From: an uncultured Alphaproteobacteria bacterium
Lineage (GTDB): Bacteria; Pseudomonadota; Alphaproteobacteria; SP197
Length of the DNA stretch: 56,622 nucleotides
Assembly: GCA_938048755.1 (NCBI GenBank)
Contig: CALIUG010000194.1
Location: 1 to 56,622 of the forward strand
Reading direction: 5' to 3'
Below, piece after piece: positions 1 through 8,368 of this stretch (positions are counted from its first letter, which is position 1; each line of letters opens with the position of its first letter). The notes under the pieces are model-generated. The model was not told the DNA's origin. It saw only the letters and a program-made list of their open reading frames with translations, and ran no database searches. Position numbers and translations under genes: made by a program.

Positions 1-2
1 TG

Positions 3-554
3 CAGCTCTTCATCCTGACACGCGCCCTGCTGGTTTCGACCGCTCTTTCGCCGCCCTTCCTGCTGGCCATGGCGGGACGTGAGGGCTCCGGCGGGCTGGG
101 CGAACTGGGCCTGTTCGTCGTTGCCTCCAGCCTTGCCGCAATCTCGAGCGCCTATATCTGGGGCCGGTTGTCGGACCGCTCCAGCCGCAAGGTTCTCGCA
201 TTGTCGGGACTTGTGGGCGGGCTGGCCCTGAGTCTTGCCGCACTGTTGGGCCTGACCGGTGTGTCGCTCAACAAGGGTTGGGTGATGCCCGTCCTGTTGT
301 TTGTCCTGGTGGTTGCTTACCAGGGCGTGCGTCTGGGCCGATCGACCCATATTGTCGACATGGCCAACGAGGACACCAGGGCGGCCTATACCGCTTTGTC
401 GAATACCGTGATCGGTGCTCTGCTGCTGGCTGGCGGTGTGTTCGGGCTGATTGCGCAGATGGCCGGTGAAGCCGTGGTTCTGGCCATCATGGCCGGGATG
501 GCGTTTGCTGCGGCACTGACCGCACTTGCCCTTGATGAGGTGCAGCAGGATTGA
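3..554 (+). CDS. MFS transporter, C-terminal part (cut by window start)
   Basis: The reading frame is open from the first bases of the window and ends with TGA, so only about the last 183 residues of a membrane carrier are present. The visible part has several hydrophobic helices and a cytoplasmic basic loop (WGRLSDRSSRKVLALSG) resembling the MFS loop that follows the first helix of a six-helix bundle. It is probably the second half of a major facilitator protein. The internal ATG at 69 is unlikely to be the start, because hydrophobic, in-frame sequence continues upstream of it. Substrate cannot be told. An SDR gene follows 60 nt downstream on the same strand. Confidence 0.7.
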   Translation, partial: QLFILTRALLVSTALSPPFLLAMAGREGSGGLGELGLFVVASSLAAISSAYIWGRLSDRSSRKVLALSGLVGGLALSLAALLGLTGVSLNKGWVMPVLLFVLVVAYQGVRLGRSTHIVDMANEDTRAAYTALSNTVIGALLLAGGVFGLIAQMAGEAVVLAIMAGMAFAAALTALALDEVQQD

Positions 555-614
555 GAGTGTCGCAAACCCTTTCGCGGTCAGTCGAACTGATCCGAAAACA
601 ACGGGAGAGATCGG

Positions 615-1367
615 ATGTCGAAGATTGTGTTGGTGACCGGCGGTAGCCGGGGGATCGGCCGGGAGGTCGCCCTGTTGGCGGCGGGTATGGGTTATGACGT
701 CGCGGTCAATTACACGGCCAACGCCGACAAGGCGGCCGAGGTCGTCGCTGCGGTGGAGCAGGCGGGCCAGCGCGCCATGGTGGTGCAGGCCGATGTTTCG
801 CAGGTCGACCAGGTCGAGGCTATGTTCGCCGCTATCGACCGTGACCTGGGAACACTCGATGCGCTGATCAACAATGCCGGGATCGGCAAGACCCATGCGC
901 GGATCGAAGACACGCTGCCCCAGGACCTGGTCGACACCTTCGCGGTCAATGTCTTTGGTGTGTTCTATTGTTCGCAGGCAGCGGTGCGGCGCATGGCAAT
1001 CCGCCATGGCGGCAAGGGCGGGTCGATCGTCAATGTCTCCTCGGCTGCCGCGCGCACCGGCGGCGTCAATGCGTTCATCGACTATGCCGCGTCCAAGGGT
1101 GCCGTGGATGTCATCACCACGGGGCTTGCGCGCGAAGCCGGTGGCGACGGCATCCGCGTCAACGCGGTGCGTCCCGGTGTCACGGAAACCGAAATGCTGG
1201 CCGATGCCGATGCCGACTGGCTCAAGGAGGTCGTCAAAACCATGCCCATGGGGCGCATTGGCAAGGCGCGCGAGATTGCCCATGCCATCGTCTGGCTGAT
1301 GTCCGACGAGGCGTCGTACGTGACCGGCAGCATCATCGACGCATCCGGTGGGCGCGCTGTCCCCTGA
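615..1367 (+). CDS. SDR family oxidoreductase (FabG-like)
   Basis: A 250-residue classical short-chain dehydrogenase/reductase, cytoplasmic and using NAD(P)H. The cofactor motif TGGSRGIG lies at residues 8-15, NNAG at 86-89, the catalytic Ser in NVSS near 142-143, and Tyr157-x3-Lys161 in YAASK. The C-terminus (TGSIIDASGG) is typical of the FabG/glucose-dehydrogenase group. A purine-rich site (gggagaga) precedes the ATG. Length is normal for the family. The substrate is not predictable. It stands between a transporter fragment and a tiny unknown protein on the same strand. Confidence 0.9.
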   Translation: MSKIVLVTGGSRGIGREVALLAAGMGYDVAVNYTANADKAAEVVAAVEQAGQRAMVVQADVSQVDQVEAMFAAIDRDLGTLDALINNAGIGKTHARIEDTLPQDLVDTFAVNVFGVFYCSQAAVRRMAIRHGGKGGSIVNVSSAAARTGGVNAFIDYAASKGAVDVITTGLAREAGGDGIRVNAVRPGVTETEMLADADADWLKEVVKTMPMGRIGKAREIAHAIVWLMSDEASYVTGSIIDASGGRAVP

Positions 1368-1426
1368 TCCCTTGCAAGCAGGCGCGCTAAGCCCAATGTG
1401 CAGAACAGGCAACAGGGAGTGAGGCC

Positions 1427-1648
1427 ATGGCCTTCGAAGATCTGAAAGCCGAATTTGCGATCATGCTGGAGAGGGTCAACGATGAGTCCGAAGACCGCAT
1501 GGAACTTTACGAACGCTTGCGTGAATTGCTGAACGAAACGCGCGCCTTCGGCATGCAGGCGCCCGAGGACCTCAAGGTCCTGGAAAAGCAGCTGGAAGCC
1601 GAGCTTTTCGGCACTTCCGCGACGGAAGATCCGGCGCCGGACTCCTGA
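1427..1648 (+). CDS. Small conserved hypothetical protein (73 aa)
   Basis: A 73-residue acidic, helix-rich protein (MAFEDLKAEFAIMLERV...) with heptad-like Leu/Glu spacing that could form a helical hairpin or short coiled coil. No signal peptide or membrane segment is seen. The start is supported by a clear ribosome-binding sequence (cagggagtgag) just before the ATG. A strong hairpin terminator follows 10 nt after the stop, which supports it as a real, last gene of a unit with the SDR. I do not recognise the family and give no function. Confidence 0.6.
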   Translation: MAFEDLKAEFAIMLERVNDESEDRMELYERLRELLNETRAFGMQAPEDLKVLEKQLEAELFGTSATEDPAPDS

Positions 1649-1657
1649 ACGAAAAGA

Positions 1658-1686
1658 GGAGCCGCCTTTTGTGGAAAGGCGGCTCC
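1658..1686. terminator. Rho-independent terminator between convergent genes
   Basis: A perfect 12-bp stem (GGAGCCGCCTTT / AAAGGCGGCTCC) with a 5-nt loop TGTGG begins 10 nt after the stop of the 73-residue gene. It is followed by a T-rich tract (TTCTTTCT) on the plus strand. On the minus strand the hairpin is followed by TCTTTTC, so it can also terminate the aldehyde dehydrogenase gene that ends at 1711. Confidence 0.85.
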
Positions 1687-1710
1687 TGCGTTCTTTCTGA
1701 GATTGCCTGA

Positions 1711-3141
1711 TCAGGACGCTTCGTAGCCCATGACAGCCTTGGTCTCGAGAAAGTCCTCGAAACCGTATCGCGCGAACTCGCGACCGTTGCCCGACATCTT
1801 GTAACCGCCGAACGGGGCAGCCTGATCGACCCCGGCACCGTTGAGATGCACCATGCCGCTCCTCAGCCTGGCAGCGACCTTGCGGGCATGGCCGATTTCG
1901 CCCTGCACGTAGTTCGAGAGGCCATAGACGGTGTCGTTGGCGATCTCGATCGCGTCATCCTCATTGGTATAGGCCATAATGGAAAGCACCGGGCCGAAGA
2001 TCTCTTCGCGTGCAATCGTCATGTCGCGGGTGACATCGCCGAACACGGTCGGCTTGACATAATAACCGGCATTCACACCTTCAGGGCGATCAGGCCCGCC
2101 AGTGACCAGCGTTGCGCCTTCCTCGACGCCGGTACGGATCAGATCGACGACCTTGCTGTACTGGCTGTCAAAGGCAATCGGGCCGATCGTGGTTGCCTCC
2201 GACGTCGGATCACCCACGGTTAATGCCTTGGCAACGGTACCGGCGAACTCCATGGCATCGTTCATACGGTCCTTCTGAACCAGCATGCGCGTTGGTGCGT
2301 TGCAGGACTGTCCCGTGTTGTTCATGCACGCCTGCACGCCGCGTTTGACGGCAGCATCGAAGTCGGCGTCATCGAGGATGATGTTGGCACCTTTGCCGCC
2401 CAGCTCCTGGGCGACGCGTTTGATGGTCGGGGCAGCGTTCCTGGCAACCTCGATGCCGGCCCGCGTCGAGCCGGTGAAGGAGACCATGTCGATACCCTCA
2501 TGGCTGGCGAGGTAGGCTCCGACCGTTGGGCCGTCGCCGTCAACCAGGTTGTAGACCCCGGCGGGCACACCGGCCTCGTCAAGGATCTCGGCCAGAATGT
2601 GGGCGGAAAGCGGTGCAATTTCGGATGGCTTGTGAACCACCGTGCAGCCCACCGCGAGAGCCGGGCCGAGCTTGGCTGCTATCTGGTTCATGGGCCAGTT
2701 CCAGGGTGTGATGAAGGCGCAGACCCCGATGGGTTCGCGGAACACGCGGCTGGTCGCGCTCGCCTGCTCTTCAAACTCGAACCGTTCGAGTGTCTCGCGG
2801 GCCTGCATGAAATGACCAAGCCCGGAAGGGGCATGGGCCCTGTTGGCGAGTGTGACCGGGGCGCCCATTTCGGCGGTGATGGTATCAGCAAGGTCAGGCA
2901 GGCGGTTCTTGTAGCCAGCGATCACCCTGTCGAGCAGATCAAGGCGCTCCTGCGTACTGGTCCGGGAGAACGAGGCAAAGGCACGACGTGCGGCGGCGAC
3001 CGCCTTGTCGACATCGGCGTGACCACCAAGACTGATCGTGCCGACGTTCTGTTCGGTTGCAGGGTTGATGACATCAAGGAGATTGGCATCGATTGGTCGT
3101 GTCCAGGTGCCGTCGATGTAGAAGCTGGTGCAGTCACGCAT
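1711..3141 (-). CDS. NAD(P)-dependent aldehyde dehydrogenase
   Basis: A 476-residue member of the aldehyde dehydrogenase superfamily that oxidises aldehydes to acids in the cytoplasm. Seen motifs: TPWNWP with the catalytic-site Asn148, FTGSTRAG of the cofactor-binding region (about 222-229), general base Glu246 in QELGGKGAN, nucleophile Cys280 in GQSCNAPTR, and the EEIFGPVL motif. A strong ribosome-binding site (GGAGGATGCC) precedes the ATG. The protein is full length. Substrate specificity is open. It is divergent from the tungstate transporter operon and shares its AT-rich upstream region; tungsten enzymes include aldehyde oxidoreductases, but this ALDH itself needs no metal. Confidence 0.93.
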   Translation of the reverse strand: MRDCTSFYIDGTWTRPIDANLLDVINPATEQNVGTISLGGHADVDKAVAAARRAFASFSRTSTQERLDLLDRVIAGYKNRLPDLADTITAEMGAPVTLANRAHAPSGLGHFMQARETLERFEFEEQASATSRVFREPIGVCAFITPWNWPMNQIAAKLGPALAVGCTVVHKPSEIAPLSAHILAEILDEAGVPAGVYNLVDGDGPTVGAYLASHEGIDMVSFTGSTRAGIEVARNAAPTIKRVAQELGGKGANIILDDADFDAAVKRGVQACMNNTGQSCNAPTRMLVQKDRMNDAMEFAGTVAKALTVGDPTSEATTIGPIAFDSQYSKVVDLIRTGVEEGATLVTGGPDRPEGVNAGYYVKPTVFGDVTRDMTIAREEIFGPVLSIMAYTNEDDAIEIANDTVYGLSNYVQGEIGHARKVAARLRSGMVHLNGAGVDQAAPFGGYKMSGNGREFARYGFEDFLETKAVMGYEAS

Positions 3142-3338
3142 GGCATCCTCCGTTGTTGCGTCGGGGCTTGTTTCCTATGTGCGGAGATGATCCAAATATT
3201 CAATCAATTACTTTCTTTATTAGCGATGCACCTTCACAGCGCATTCTTAAGCATAACTAGGCATTGATTCTGTAAATATCGCCTCACCTGGACAAATCGC
3301 ACCAAAATGAAGAAATCGAGTGTCTTCAGGAGCCCAAC
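3142..3338. promoter_or_regulatory. Divergent promoter region of the ALDH gene and tupBCA
   Basis: A 197-bp spacer, clearly more AT-rich than its surroundings, between the divergent ALDH and tupB starts. It holds three direct GCATT/GCATA words beginning at 3241, 3251 and 3261, exactly 10 bp apart and therefore on one face of the helix. No classic ModE palindrome was found. AGGAG at about 3328-3332 is the tupB ribosome-binding site. Promoter function is inferred from position and composition. Confidence 0.5.
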
Positions 3339-4046
3339 ATGGACGATCTCTCGGGCGCCTTTGCGCAAGCGTTTCGGCTGATTGTCGGATTTGATCCCGA
3401 TCTGCTCGAAATTGTTGTGTTGTCGCTGCAGGTCAGCCTGTCGGCCGTGATTCTGGCGGGGCTGATCGGCCTTCCGGCCGGTGCGGCGGTTTCCGTCACA
3501 CGGTTTCCCGGACGTGCCGTGGTCATCGCCGTGATGAACGCCATGATGGGCTTACCGCCTGTCGTTGCGGGCCTTGCGGTCTATCTGATGCTGTCGCGCG
3601 CCGGGCCGCTTGGCGATTGGGGTTTGCTCTACACACCTTCGGCCATGGTGATTGCCCAGACCGTGCTGGTTGCGCCCATCATTGCCGCGCTGACACGTCA
3701 GGCCATCGAAGACCTCCATGGCGATTACGACGAGCAGCTCCGAGCCTTCGGCATCGGCCGTTCCGGCATGATTGCAACCCTGCTGTGGGAAGCGCGCGTT
3801 GGCCTCTTTACGGTGCTGCTGGCGGGCTTCGGGCGCGCTGTTTCCGAGGTCGGCGCCGTTATCATGGTGGGCGGCAACATCGATCATGTCACCCGCGTGA
3901 TGACCACCGCGATTGCCCTGGAAACGTCCAAGGGCGCGCTCGACCTCGCCCTGGGCCTTGGCATCGTGCTGCTGGTGATCGTGCTGGGCGTCAATGCCCT
4001 GGCGGGGCTTCTGCGTATGGGTGTGGCTGGACGTGCCCATGCCTGA
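3339..4046 (+). CDS. tupB: Tungstate ABC transporter, permease subunit TupB
   Basis: A 235-residue inner-membrane permease with five to six hydrophobic helices, the usual size for TupB/WtpB-type oxyanion permeases. The cytoplasmic coupling-loop region (LRAFGIGRSGMIATLLWEAR) has the EAA-loop character expected for contact with the ATPase. The family forms the channel for tungstate (or molybdate) import. The start has a good AGGAG site. The gene overlaps the ATPase gene by 8 nt and the binding protein follows, so the full transporter is encoded in one operon. Tungstate rather than molybdate is chosen mainly from the TupA-like binding protein and the B-C-A layout. Confidence 0.85.
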   Translation: MDDLSGAFAQAFRLIVGFDPDLLEIVVLSLQVSLSAVILAGLIGLPAGAAVSVTRFPGRAVVIAVMNAMMGLPPVVAGLAVYLMLSRAGPLGDWGLLYTPSAMVIAQTVLVAPIIAALTRQAIEDLHGDYDEQLRAFGIGRSGMIATLLWEARVGLFTVLLAGFGRAVSEVGAVIMVGGNIDHVTRVMTTAIALETSKGALDLALGLGIVLLVIVLGVNALAGLLRMGVAGRAHA

Positions 4047-4803
4047 CGATGGAACTGTCTTGACCACGACCGGTAGTCTTGCGGGCGCCGAGGTCCTGCC
4101 GGTGTGCGGTCGTGACCTTGTGGTCGCGCGTGACGGCCGCAGGCTTGTCGATAGCGCCAATCTGGCGCTTGATCAACCCGGCGTCACGGCCCTGATGGGC
4201 CCCAACGGTGCGGGCAAGAGCCTGCTGCTGCGCCTGCTCGCCGGATTGATCGCGCCTGACCAGGGCGCGGTAACCTGGGCCGGCACGGTGCCGGACCGCA
4301 TGCGGGCCAGCCGTGTCGGGCTGGTGTTCCATCGCCCGGTCATGTTGCGCCGCACGGGGCTTGCCAATGTTGCCTTTGCCCTGAAGGTTGCAGGCATTCC
4401 GCGTGCGCAGCGCCACGACCGTGCGCTGGAGGCTTTGGCGAGCGGCGGTCTGGAACACCTTGCGGCGTCACCCGCCCGCGTTCTCTCTGGCGGCGAACAG
4501 CAGAGACTCGCGCTCGTGCGCGCCCTCGCGCCGGAGCCCCAGGCACTGCTGCTGGATGAACCGACCGCCAATCTGGACCCGGTTTCAACCCTGGCGATCG
4601 AGGAGCTGATCGTTCGCTCTGCCAAAACCGGGATGCGCATTCTGCTGGTGACCCATGATCCAGCGCAGGCGCAGCGTCTGGCGGACCGGATCGCGTTCAT
4701 GCATGCCGGCCAGGTCGAAGCGCCGGTTTCGGCAGACACATTCTTCAACGACCCGGCATCGGCCAGAGCGCGTGCCTTTATCGCCGGCCGTCTCGTGCTC
4801 TGA
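4039..4803 (+). CDS. tupC: Tungstate ABC transporter, ATP-binding subunit TupC
   Basis: A 254-residue ABC ATPase that powers oxyanion import. Walker A GPNGAGKS is at residues 54-61, the signature LSGGEQQR starts at 149, Walker B ALLLDEPTANLDP covers about 169-181, and the switch His is in LLVTHDP. The start at 4039 (MPDDGTV) is preferred over an upstream in-frame ATG at 3994 because the latter lies deep inside tupB and would add an atypical N-terminus. It overlaps the tupB stop by 8 nt, consistent with translational coupling. Residues 80-105 form the Q-loop area with an unusual VGLVFHRP instead of a VFQxP motif. Confidence 0.88.
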   Translation: MPDDGTVLTTTGSLAGAEVLPVCGRDLVVARDGRRLVDSANLALDQPGVTALMGPNGAGKSLLLRLLAGLIAPDQGAVTWAGTVPDRMRASRVGLVFHRPVMLRRTGLANVAFALKVAGIPRAQRHDRALEALASGGLEHLAASPARVLSGGEQQRLALVRALAPEPQALLLDEPTANLDPVSTLAIEELIVRSAKTGMRILLVTHDPAQAQRLADRIAFMHAGQVEAPVSADTFFNDPASARARAFIAGRLVL

Positions 4804-4828
4804 AATTCCTCAACAAGAAGGAAACACC

Positions 4829-5656
4829 ATGACGAAACGATTCCTCTCCACTGTTCTGGCAGGCCTGATTCTGAGCATCATTCTGCTTATGGCGCCGGCC
4901 AGGGCAGATGAGACCTTCATCATCGTGCAGTCGACGACATCGACCCAGAATTCCGGCCTGTTTGACCACATCCTGCCGGTCTTCACGGAGACGTCGGGCA
5001 TCGAGGTGCGGGTCGTTGCTGTGGGCACCGGGCAGGCGATCAAAAACGCGGCCAACGGCGATGGTGACGTTCTTCTGGTTCACGCACAGTCTGCCGAAGA
5101 GGCGTTTGTTGAAGAGGGCCTGGGCGTGGAACGCTTTGACCTGATGTACAACGACTTTGTCATCGTGGGCCCGTCCGGCGATCCAGCCGGGATCGCGGGC
5201 ATGACCGATGCGTCCGATGCGCTTGCCATGATCGCGGAGTCCGGGTCGACCTTCGCGTCACGGGGCGATGACTCCGGAACGCACAAGAAGGAACAGGCAC
5301 TCTGGCAGGAAGCCGGTATCGATCCCGCCGGCTCCAGCGGGGACTGGTATCTCGAAACCGGCTCGGGCATGGGTGCCACGCTCAACACAGCCTCGGCCAT
5401 GGGCGCCTATGCGCTGACGGATCGCGCAACCTGGCTCGCCTTCGCCAACAAGGGCGACCTGGTGATTGCCGTGGAGGGTGACGCGAGGCTGTTCAACCAG
5501 TACGGCGTCATTCTGGTCAATCCCGAGCGTTTCGCTCACGTGAAGGCCGAGGAAGGTCAGGCGTTCATCGACTGGCTGCGTTCCGATGAAGGTCAGGACG
5601 CCATCGGATCCTACCAACTGGACGGCCAGCAGCTCTTCTTTCCGAATGCGAAGTGA
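4829..5656 (+). CDS. tupA: Tungstate ABC transporter, substrate-binding protein TupA
   Basis: A 275-residue periplasmic binding protein. The N-terminus MTKRFLSTVLAGLILSIILL followed by an APARADE stretch is a clear Sec signal peptide, cleaved probably after ARA. The mature protein opens with IIVQSTTSTQNSGLFD; this TTST..NSGL motif is characteristic of TupA, where the small hydroxyl residues hold tungstate. GDDSGTHKKE and the conserved TDRATW segment also match the family. The true start is the ATG at 4829, not the upstream in-frame ATG at 4655, which lies inside tupC. It lies 25 nt after tupC and is the last gene of the operon. Confidence 0.9.
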   Translation: MTKRFLSTVLAGLILSIILLMAPARADETFIIVQSTTSTQNSGLFDHILPVFTETSGIEVRVVAVGTGQAIKNAANGDGDVLLVHAQSAEEAFVEEGLGVERFDLMYNDFVIVGPSGDPAGIAGMTDASDALAMIAESGSTFASRGDDSGTHKKEQALWQEAGIDPAGSSGDWYLETGSGMGATLNTASAMGAYALTDRATWLAFANKGDLVIAVEGDARLFNQYGVILVNPERFAHVKAEEGQAFIDWLRSDEGQDAIGSYQLDGQQLFFPNAK

Positions 5657-5671
5657 TCGAACGGGAAGGGA

Positions 5672-6559
5672 CTAACGGGCACCATTGAACTGGACGGTGC
5701 CAAGTCCGGCAATGTCATAACCGCCCATCTCGGCGGCACGTTCGGCAAAACGTTCGGTGCGGGCGAAGGCGAGCAGGTTCTGGATCGGCGGTTCGAAATA
5801 GGCACGCCGCCAGACTGCGAGATCAAACCGTTCACGCACCAGAGGCACAAAGCCAAGCCCGAACTGGCGTGCGACCGATTCGATGGCCAGACCTGCGTCG
5901 GCCTTTCCTGACGCGATGGCATGGGCAATATCGGTTTCGTTGCTGGCCGGCGTTTCGAGGAGCGCGACCGAACCGGCCACCTCTGCCTTCTCCATCAGAT
6001 GCTCCAGAAGAACCTGGCTGCCCGCGGCGGCCTGGCGCGGGATGACGCGGCGCCCGGCAAGGTCAGCGACGCCACCGATATCCAGAGGATTGCCCGTAGC
6101 CACCACAAGCCCCTGCTGGCGGCGCGCCCACTCAATCAGGACAACGGACGTGAGGCCGGGTGTTCGGGCCAGGTGGACGCGGTTCCAGCCGCCGTTCTCG
6201 GGCTCGAAGACATGCAGACCGGCCGCCTGCGCCTGGCCCTGGGCGAGCTTGTCGAGTCCGGCAAGACTGCCCTCATAGACCGTGGCCAGACCGGATCGCG
6301 ATTCCCTCAGAGCCCAGTCGAGCAGGGGGTCGTGACTGCCCGCGACAACCGGCGGAAGGTCCTTCAGGGCCTGCAGGTCACCGCTGTATTCGGCGCTGGC
6401 ATCAACCCAGGCCGTAATGACCTCACGCGGAAACAGCAGCTTGCCGGTCACCCGGCAGAACGGGATGGCATGGTCCGAAACGAGCTCATAGACCTTGCGT
6501 TCCTTGATGCGCAGAAGGTCGGCGACTTCACGGGTGGTCAGATAACGATGCTCGGCCAT
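5672..6559 (-). CDS. One-component regulator: excisionase-type HTH plus PBP-like sensor domain
   Basis: A 295-residue protein. Residues 6-55 (YLTTREVADLLRIKERKVYE) form an excisionase/MerR-like helix-turn-helix. The rest, starting near LPPVVAGSHDPLLDWAL, is a periplasmic-binding-protein-like domain with no signal peptide (features such as GLVVATGNPLDIGG and RQAAAGSQVLLEHLM), as in the PBP_like domain found in molybdate/tungstate-related regulators. It ends only 15 nt from the convergent tupA stop. The likely role (inference) is to sense cytoplasmic tungstate/molybdate or a cofactor precursor and control tupBCA or molybdo/tungsto-enzyme genes. Direct binding ligand is unknown. Confidence 0.75.
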   Translation of the reverse strand: MAEHRYLTTREVADLLRIKERKVYELVSDHAIPFCRVTGKLLFPREVITAWVDASAEYSGDLQALKDLPPVVAGSHDPLLDWALRESRSGLATVYEGSLAGLDKLAQGQAQAAGLHVFEPENGGWNRVHLARTPGLTSVVLIEWARRQQGLVVATGNPLDIGGVADLAGRRVIPRQAAAGSQVLLEHLMEKAEVAGSVALLETPASNETDIAHAIASGKADAGLAIESVARQFGLGFVPLVRERFDLAVWRRAYFEPPIQNLLAFARTERFAERAAEMGGYDIAGLGTVQFNGAR

Positions 6560-6561
6560 GG

Positions 6562-8301
6562 TCAGAGCGGTCGCAGGGCATCGGCGATGCGGGGCAGCTT
6601 CAGTGCGTCATACCGTTCCTGCTTGTCTGGATGGTCATGGCCGAACCGGAAGCAGGTGATCCCGTTCCACAGGGGCTGGATGATCTGGCCGCCATAACCA
6701 CGCATGGACGGGATGCGCACGTCGCGGCCCGCGCTGGTTGTCATGGGCAATTGCCAATAGGCCAGGTGATAGGTCACTTCCCGGCCCTCGGCGGTGGCGG
6801 CGCCTGTCTGAAGGCCCTTGTCAAAACTGCCATCCAGACAGGAGGCCAGCAGGGTCAGTTCAAGCAGCTGATTCCCGTTGTGCATGCCTCCGTCGGTCAA
6901 CAGCCGGCCAAGTTTTGCGGCGTCATCGAGACTCATGTAGAGCCCGAATGCGGTCAGGGGCGTTCCTCTGGAACCGTTGCCCTCGATGGTGCGGTTCATA
7001 TCGATGCCGTGAATGCCGATCGGGGCATAGACCTCCTCGGCCACCATGGAAAAGAGGTCGGCATCGGGACCGTTGTGCCGCTTCCAGACCGCATCCATGG
7101 CGACGCCTGCCATGAAGAGATCCTGGTCACGGTAACGGGCGATCTCACCGGGACCCCAGGTGTAGGACGGGCAGGCAAAGGCGCAGTCGAGCTTGTCGGC
7201 AAGAGACGGTGCGGCATACCAGTCCTGATAGGCGCGGTAACTCGCGACACTGTTGGGATCGGCATCGGCGTTTTCCGGCTCGGTCAGGTTGTCGGCATAG
7301 ATGTCGATCGGCTCGGCAACCGGCCCACCCGTGCCGATGCCGCTTGCCATGTTGAGGCAATCGCGGATCGTGACGTTGTCCCAGCCATCATGCCCGGCGG
7401 TGACCTCGACGACATCCCGGATGCGCTTGTCGGCAACCTCCGGCCCCAGGTGCTGCGCCAGCCGGAGCAATGCGGTCGTGCCGAAGGCGGCCTTGGTTGC
7501 CGACCACATGCCGAACCGCATGGCGCGGGGGTAGGGAAAGTCGCCATGGCGCGTCCGTACCGGCGTGGCATAGATGACGCCGTCATGAACGAGACCGCTG
7601 ACGATTTCGGTGTCGCTGCCGGTGCCTTCGTAGAGCGCCTTGATGAGGCTGTCTCCGACCTGATCGGCAAGCGCTTCAATGGGTTGAACAGGCAGTTGGC
7701 TTGATTGCTCGGAGGTGTGTACGCCAAGGGCGGGTGTTCCCGTGGCAGGTTCTGTGCGCGTGAACTCTGCCGTCAGCCTGCCCCAGAGGTCGAACTGTTC
7801 GGGCAGGTGATCAGGCTCCGTCTCGGTCACCTTCTGGACGATGACGCTGCTGACACCGGTCTCGTCGAAGAGGAAGCAGGCGAGACCGTGATGGCTGTCG
7901 TTTTCGTGTTCGTTGGAAAGCTGAAACGGGAAGGTCGCACGGCTGCGGCCCTGGTCACCCGGTTCGGACCAGATTTGTCCCGGGCCGACCATGATGTCCC
8001 AGTAACTCTGTGGATCCGGTTTGCGATGGAGCGTGCGTTGCAAGGGGATCAGGGCGCCGTCGGATGACGTGAAGGCAAGGTCGACGGCGGGAAACCGCAG
8101 GGGGCTTCCGGGCAGGACAAACGCCTGGGAAAGGCGGGGTTCTGCGCTCGCGAGGTTTCCACCGGCAAGCTGCAGAACGCCGTGAAAGGCGTGGCGGGCA
8201 GGTCCCGCGTCGCTTGCGGGAAGAAAGGCAGCGTTGTCGACCGGACCCGTTGGTCCGTTCTGGTCGTCCCATGCCGGGGTTGTCAGTTCCTTGCGCGTCA
8301 T
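6562..8301 (-). CDS. Beta-lactamase-fold serine hydrolase, large
   Basis: About 579 residues. The C-terminal half resembles class C beta-lactamase/esterase family enzymes: MWSATKAAFG supplies the nucleophile-base pair SxxK (Ser about 267, Lys about 270), followed by a helix and IRDCLNMASGIG, where the family has LLxHTSGI. The N-terminal 200 residues are an unrelated beta-rich region of unknown role. No signal peptide is obvious, so it may be cytoplasmic. The ATG at 8301 is chosen; a TTG at 8328 is an alternative. The gene lies 2 nt upstream of the HTH-PBP regulator on the same strand, so they are probably co-transcribed. Substrate unknown. Confidence 0.72.
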   Translation of the reverse strand: MTRKELTTPAWDDQNGPTGPVDNAAFLPASDAGPARHAFHGVLQLAGGNLASAEPRLSQAFVLPGSPLRFPAVDLAFTSSDGALIPLQRTLHRKPDPQSYWDIMVGPGQIWSEPGDQGRSRATFPFQLSNEHENDSHHGLACFLFDETGVSSVIVQKVTETEPDHLPEQFDLWGRLTAEFTRTEPATGTPALGVHTSEQSSQLPVQPIEALADQVGDSLIKALYEGTGSDTEIVSGLVHDGVIYATPVRTRHGDFPYPRAMRFGMWSATKAAFGTTALLRLAQHLGPEVADKRIRDVVEVTAGHDGWDNVTIRDCLNMASGIGTGGPVAEPIDIYADNLTEPENADADPNSVASYRAYQDWYAAPSLADKLDCAFACPSYTWGPGEIARYRDQDLFMAGVAMDAVWKRHNGPDADLFSMVAEEVYAPIGIHGIDMNRTIEGNGSRGTPLTAFGLYMSLDDAAKLGRLLTDGGMHNGNQLLELTLLASCLDGSFDKGLQTGAATAEGREVTYHLAYWQLPMTTSAGRDVRIPSMRGYGGQIIQPLWNGITCFRFGHDHPDKQERYDALKLPRIADALRPL

Positions 8302-8368
8302 GATGCTGCCCGTCACAATCGTGTCCAATCATCCATGATAGCGCTTTGTCGTTCCAAAGGGGGAGAGC

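Noticed and set aside
3142-3338. ModE box in the tup promoter
   Set aside because: No palindrome of the known ATCGNTATATA type was found; only the GCAT direct repeats stand out.
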